Below, piece after piece: positions 62,024 through 64,000 of a stretch of DNA of 64,000 nucleotides. A model generated the notes under the pieces. It ran no database searches and was not told the DNA's origin. It was given only the letters and a program-made list of their open reading frames with translations. The stretch is from Oreocharis arfaki (Eukaryota; Chordata; Aves; Passeriformes; Paramythiidae), in NCBI GenBank assembly GCA_013398015.1, contig VZRR01013403.1, forward strand, positions 434,001 through 498,000, given 5' to 3'. Both the position numbers and the translations under genes were made by a program. The first letter of the stretch is position 1; each line of letters begins with the position of its first letter.

Positions 62024-62290
62024 TCACAGAATTGTGGAATCATTGCAGCTCGAGAAGACTTCCAAAGCAACAAATACATCCCCTCAGCACCACCACCATC
62101 ACCCAGCCATGCCCTCAAGTGCCACATCCACACTTTTTTTGAACACTTCCAGTGATGGTGATGCCACCACAGCCCTGGGCAGCCTGTTCCAATCCTTTAG
62201 AACTCTCTCCATGAAGAAATTTCCCTTGAGATCCAATCTAAACTTCCCTATGCTCACCTTGAGGCCATTCCACCTGGGAAAATGGTGCCC
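62024..62290 (-). mobile_element. CR1 LINE fragment with 3' end; related to the 59096 copy
   Basis: CACAGAATTGTGGAATCATT begins the 3' tail; then GTGCCACATCCACAC, CACTTCCAGTGATGGTGATG, CCCTGGGCAGCCTGTTCC and CTTGAGGCCATTCCACCTGG. The 5' truncation point and the non-CR1 flank beyond it are shared with 59096-59683. Confidence 0.92.
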
Positions 62291-64000
62291 CTTCCCTGAG
62301 ATGTGAAAAATCGTGAGGGCAAGCAGGAGAAAGGTGGCACAGCTGGAATCTGGCATTTCCCAGGAGCTGGCACTCCCAGTGCCCCTTCCTTTGTGCCCTC
62401 TTCCCATGCGTGGTGGGTGGAAGCTGCCTGTGGCCCACTCAGAGAACCCCTCTCTTGATTTGAGTTTGGAGATGTAACTTTAATTTAATTAGGGCTCCTC
62501 CAGCCCTGAATGGCACACAAATCTGAGGTGTTCTCAATAAATGGATTCTGCATCCTGTCAATTGTGTTCCTTGAGAAATGAGGCAAATATTCCAATATTT
62601 TTCCTGCTCTTTAAACAGGATCTCTGTGGTGGGGCAGGTAGGGTGAGCCGAGGCTGATGTGGCAAACATGTTCAGGTTATGACTGGCTGCACATTTCCCT
62701 TGGGTGTGAACACAAACAATAAAACTCTAAAGTATGAATTTAATCCCTATTACAACCAATATTGTCGGAATCTAGCATGGAAAATCAGGGTGTAATATAT
62801 CACAGGTGATAATTAAAGAAGAATTATGCAAAACCTGTCATATTTGTGAGAATTATGAGCCTCTTTCAATCAAATATATATAGTGATAAAAGATTTTGTC
62901 GAAATGGGATGCTCCCAACATTTTTTAAAAGTTCTCCTGTGCTAACCAGCATTGCTTCAACTCTTTCTGGGAACGTGTTTGGGTAGCAGTGAATTTATTA
63001 CCCGTCTAACACATACACACATTCTAATCCCAAAATCATTTAGGATGGATCCCTAAATGCCAAAATGTGACGTTTTCTCCTGATATCGACCCGAATACAG
63101 CAATCAAACTTTAGATTTACAGGATACCGTGTTCCCTACAAACCCCCAAGTATCCCCTAAAGATTCCAGAGCAGGAGTTCAAGTTGCAGAGAAGGAAAAT
63201 TGCTCCTAATGGATGGGCTGTGGAGAGCATTCGGTGGAGCTGCACTGATTTAAGCTTTTGACTGGAGATGAGCACAGATTTATGAACTATTCACTGTGGG
63301 GATGTGTGGAAAGGTGCTCCAGGAGAGGGGCTATAAATACACCAATGTGTCACCTGTATTAATAATGGAATATTTTACTGAAAGATAAACAAACATGTGA
63401 GCAACAGAAATTCCGACCTGGGCCTGACTTTTTTTTTTTTTTTTGGCTTTATGAAAAGATTTTCCAAAGACTTTCTGCTAGTGTGGGAGATGCAGACAAG
63501 CGAAATAAGAGGTGAAAATCACCTTTTCATTAGTGCGGGTGATTTGTTTCGTGTCGTGAACTTGGGCACGTCCTTCAGATGGAGAATTCTCATGGAACAG
63601 ACATCTAATTATGGAGACAAATATCCCTGATGAAGCTGGAGGGATGTGCCTTGCTGATGGATACCAATCCTGGCGTGCCCCCTTCTCAATGAAACTTCAT
63701 TAGTTTTTTGTGTTACTGGGCAAGATGAATAAATAATAATGAACCCTTTCCAAGCTAGTGCACGAGCATTTGGTTCGCTGTGATTTCAGTTCTCAGGGAG
63801 CCCCAGATTCCATGACAGATTCTGTTTGCTGCATTGTACTCCTGTAATATTCATTTGGCACCATTGCCAAACGGACTGAAGGCTTAATTCAATAATTTAT
63901 ACTACAGGAAAAGATAACAGCTCTATCATTTAATATCCTGCCACTTAAATAAAGCCAGCACTTTGTTTCTCTCTAACTTTTCTCTGTTTAAAATACAGCT

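Larger units (their letters stand above)
57377..64000 (-). other. CNTN6: CNTN6 intron upstream of the first visible exon
   Basis: No coding sequence is supportable here. The stretch holds CR1 fragments at 59096-59265, 60625-60792 and 62024-62290, an LTR-like insertion at about 59284-59658, a 70-base direct duplication (59026-59094 and 59694-59763) and a T run at about 63430. It is inferred to be intron because the exon at 57376 begins inside a split codon after a good acceptor. The signal-peptide exon should lie beyond 64000. Confidence 0.75.

Overview
The window is vertebrate and almost certainly avian, probably a songbird. The evidence is a multi-exon vertebrate gene with kilobase introns, about twenty fragments of CR1 LINEs (the dominant bird retrotransposon), two LTR-like remnants and simple tandem arrays. 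There is no bacterial-type gene content: no operons, tRNA or rRNA genes, CRISPR array or insertion sequence.

One gene explains all the coding sequence I can support. Nine exons on the minus strand, between 57376 and 9689, join without a frame break (1309 coding bases, about 436 residues). They encode five immunoglobulin modules of a contactin, the fifth only in its first half. The protein matches contactin-6 (CNTN6, NB-3), a GPI-anchored neuronal adhesion molecule. Every junction has GT donor and AG acceptor dinucleotides, and every codon split across an intron is restored correctly. Transcription runs from high to low coordinates. The signal-peptide exon and promoter lie beyond 64000. The rest of Ig5, Ig6, the fibronectin type III repeats and the GPI signal lie below position 1.

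Layout in gene order: 64000-57377 upstream intron, holding a CR1/LTR composite; 57250-57376 and 51832-52007 Ig1; a 16.5 kb intron with most of the CR1 load; 35272-35367 and 28329-28532 Ig2; an LTR-like element directly after the Ig2 donor; 26126-26228 and 17933-18117 Ig3; 15612-15748 and 10872-11001 Ig4, with a TGGA array and a 577-base assembly gap in the intron before Ig4 ends; 9689-9839 first half of Ig5; then at least 9.7 kb of intron down to position 1.

The most interesting structure is in the introns. A 121-base piece at 36982-37102 copies 39980-40100, including unique flank, and sits between 44-base direct repeats. A CR1-containing block at 59096-59683 shares its truncation point and flank with 62144-62363, carries an LTR-like insertion and sits between 70-base direct repeats. 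Two long perfect hairpins lie at 10222-10279 and 48452-48484. An LTR-like element in gene orientation, with a poly(A) signal, starts about 40 bases past a splice donor. I found no evidence of an unknown multi-gene system.
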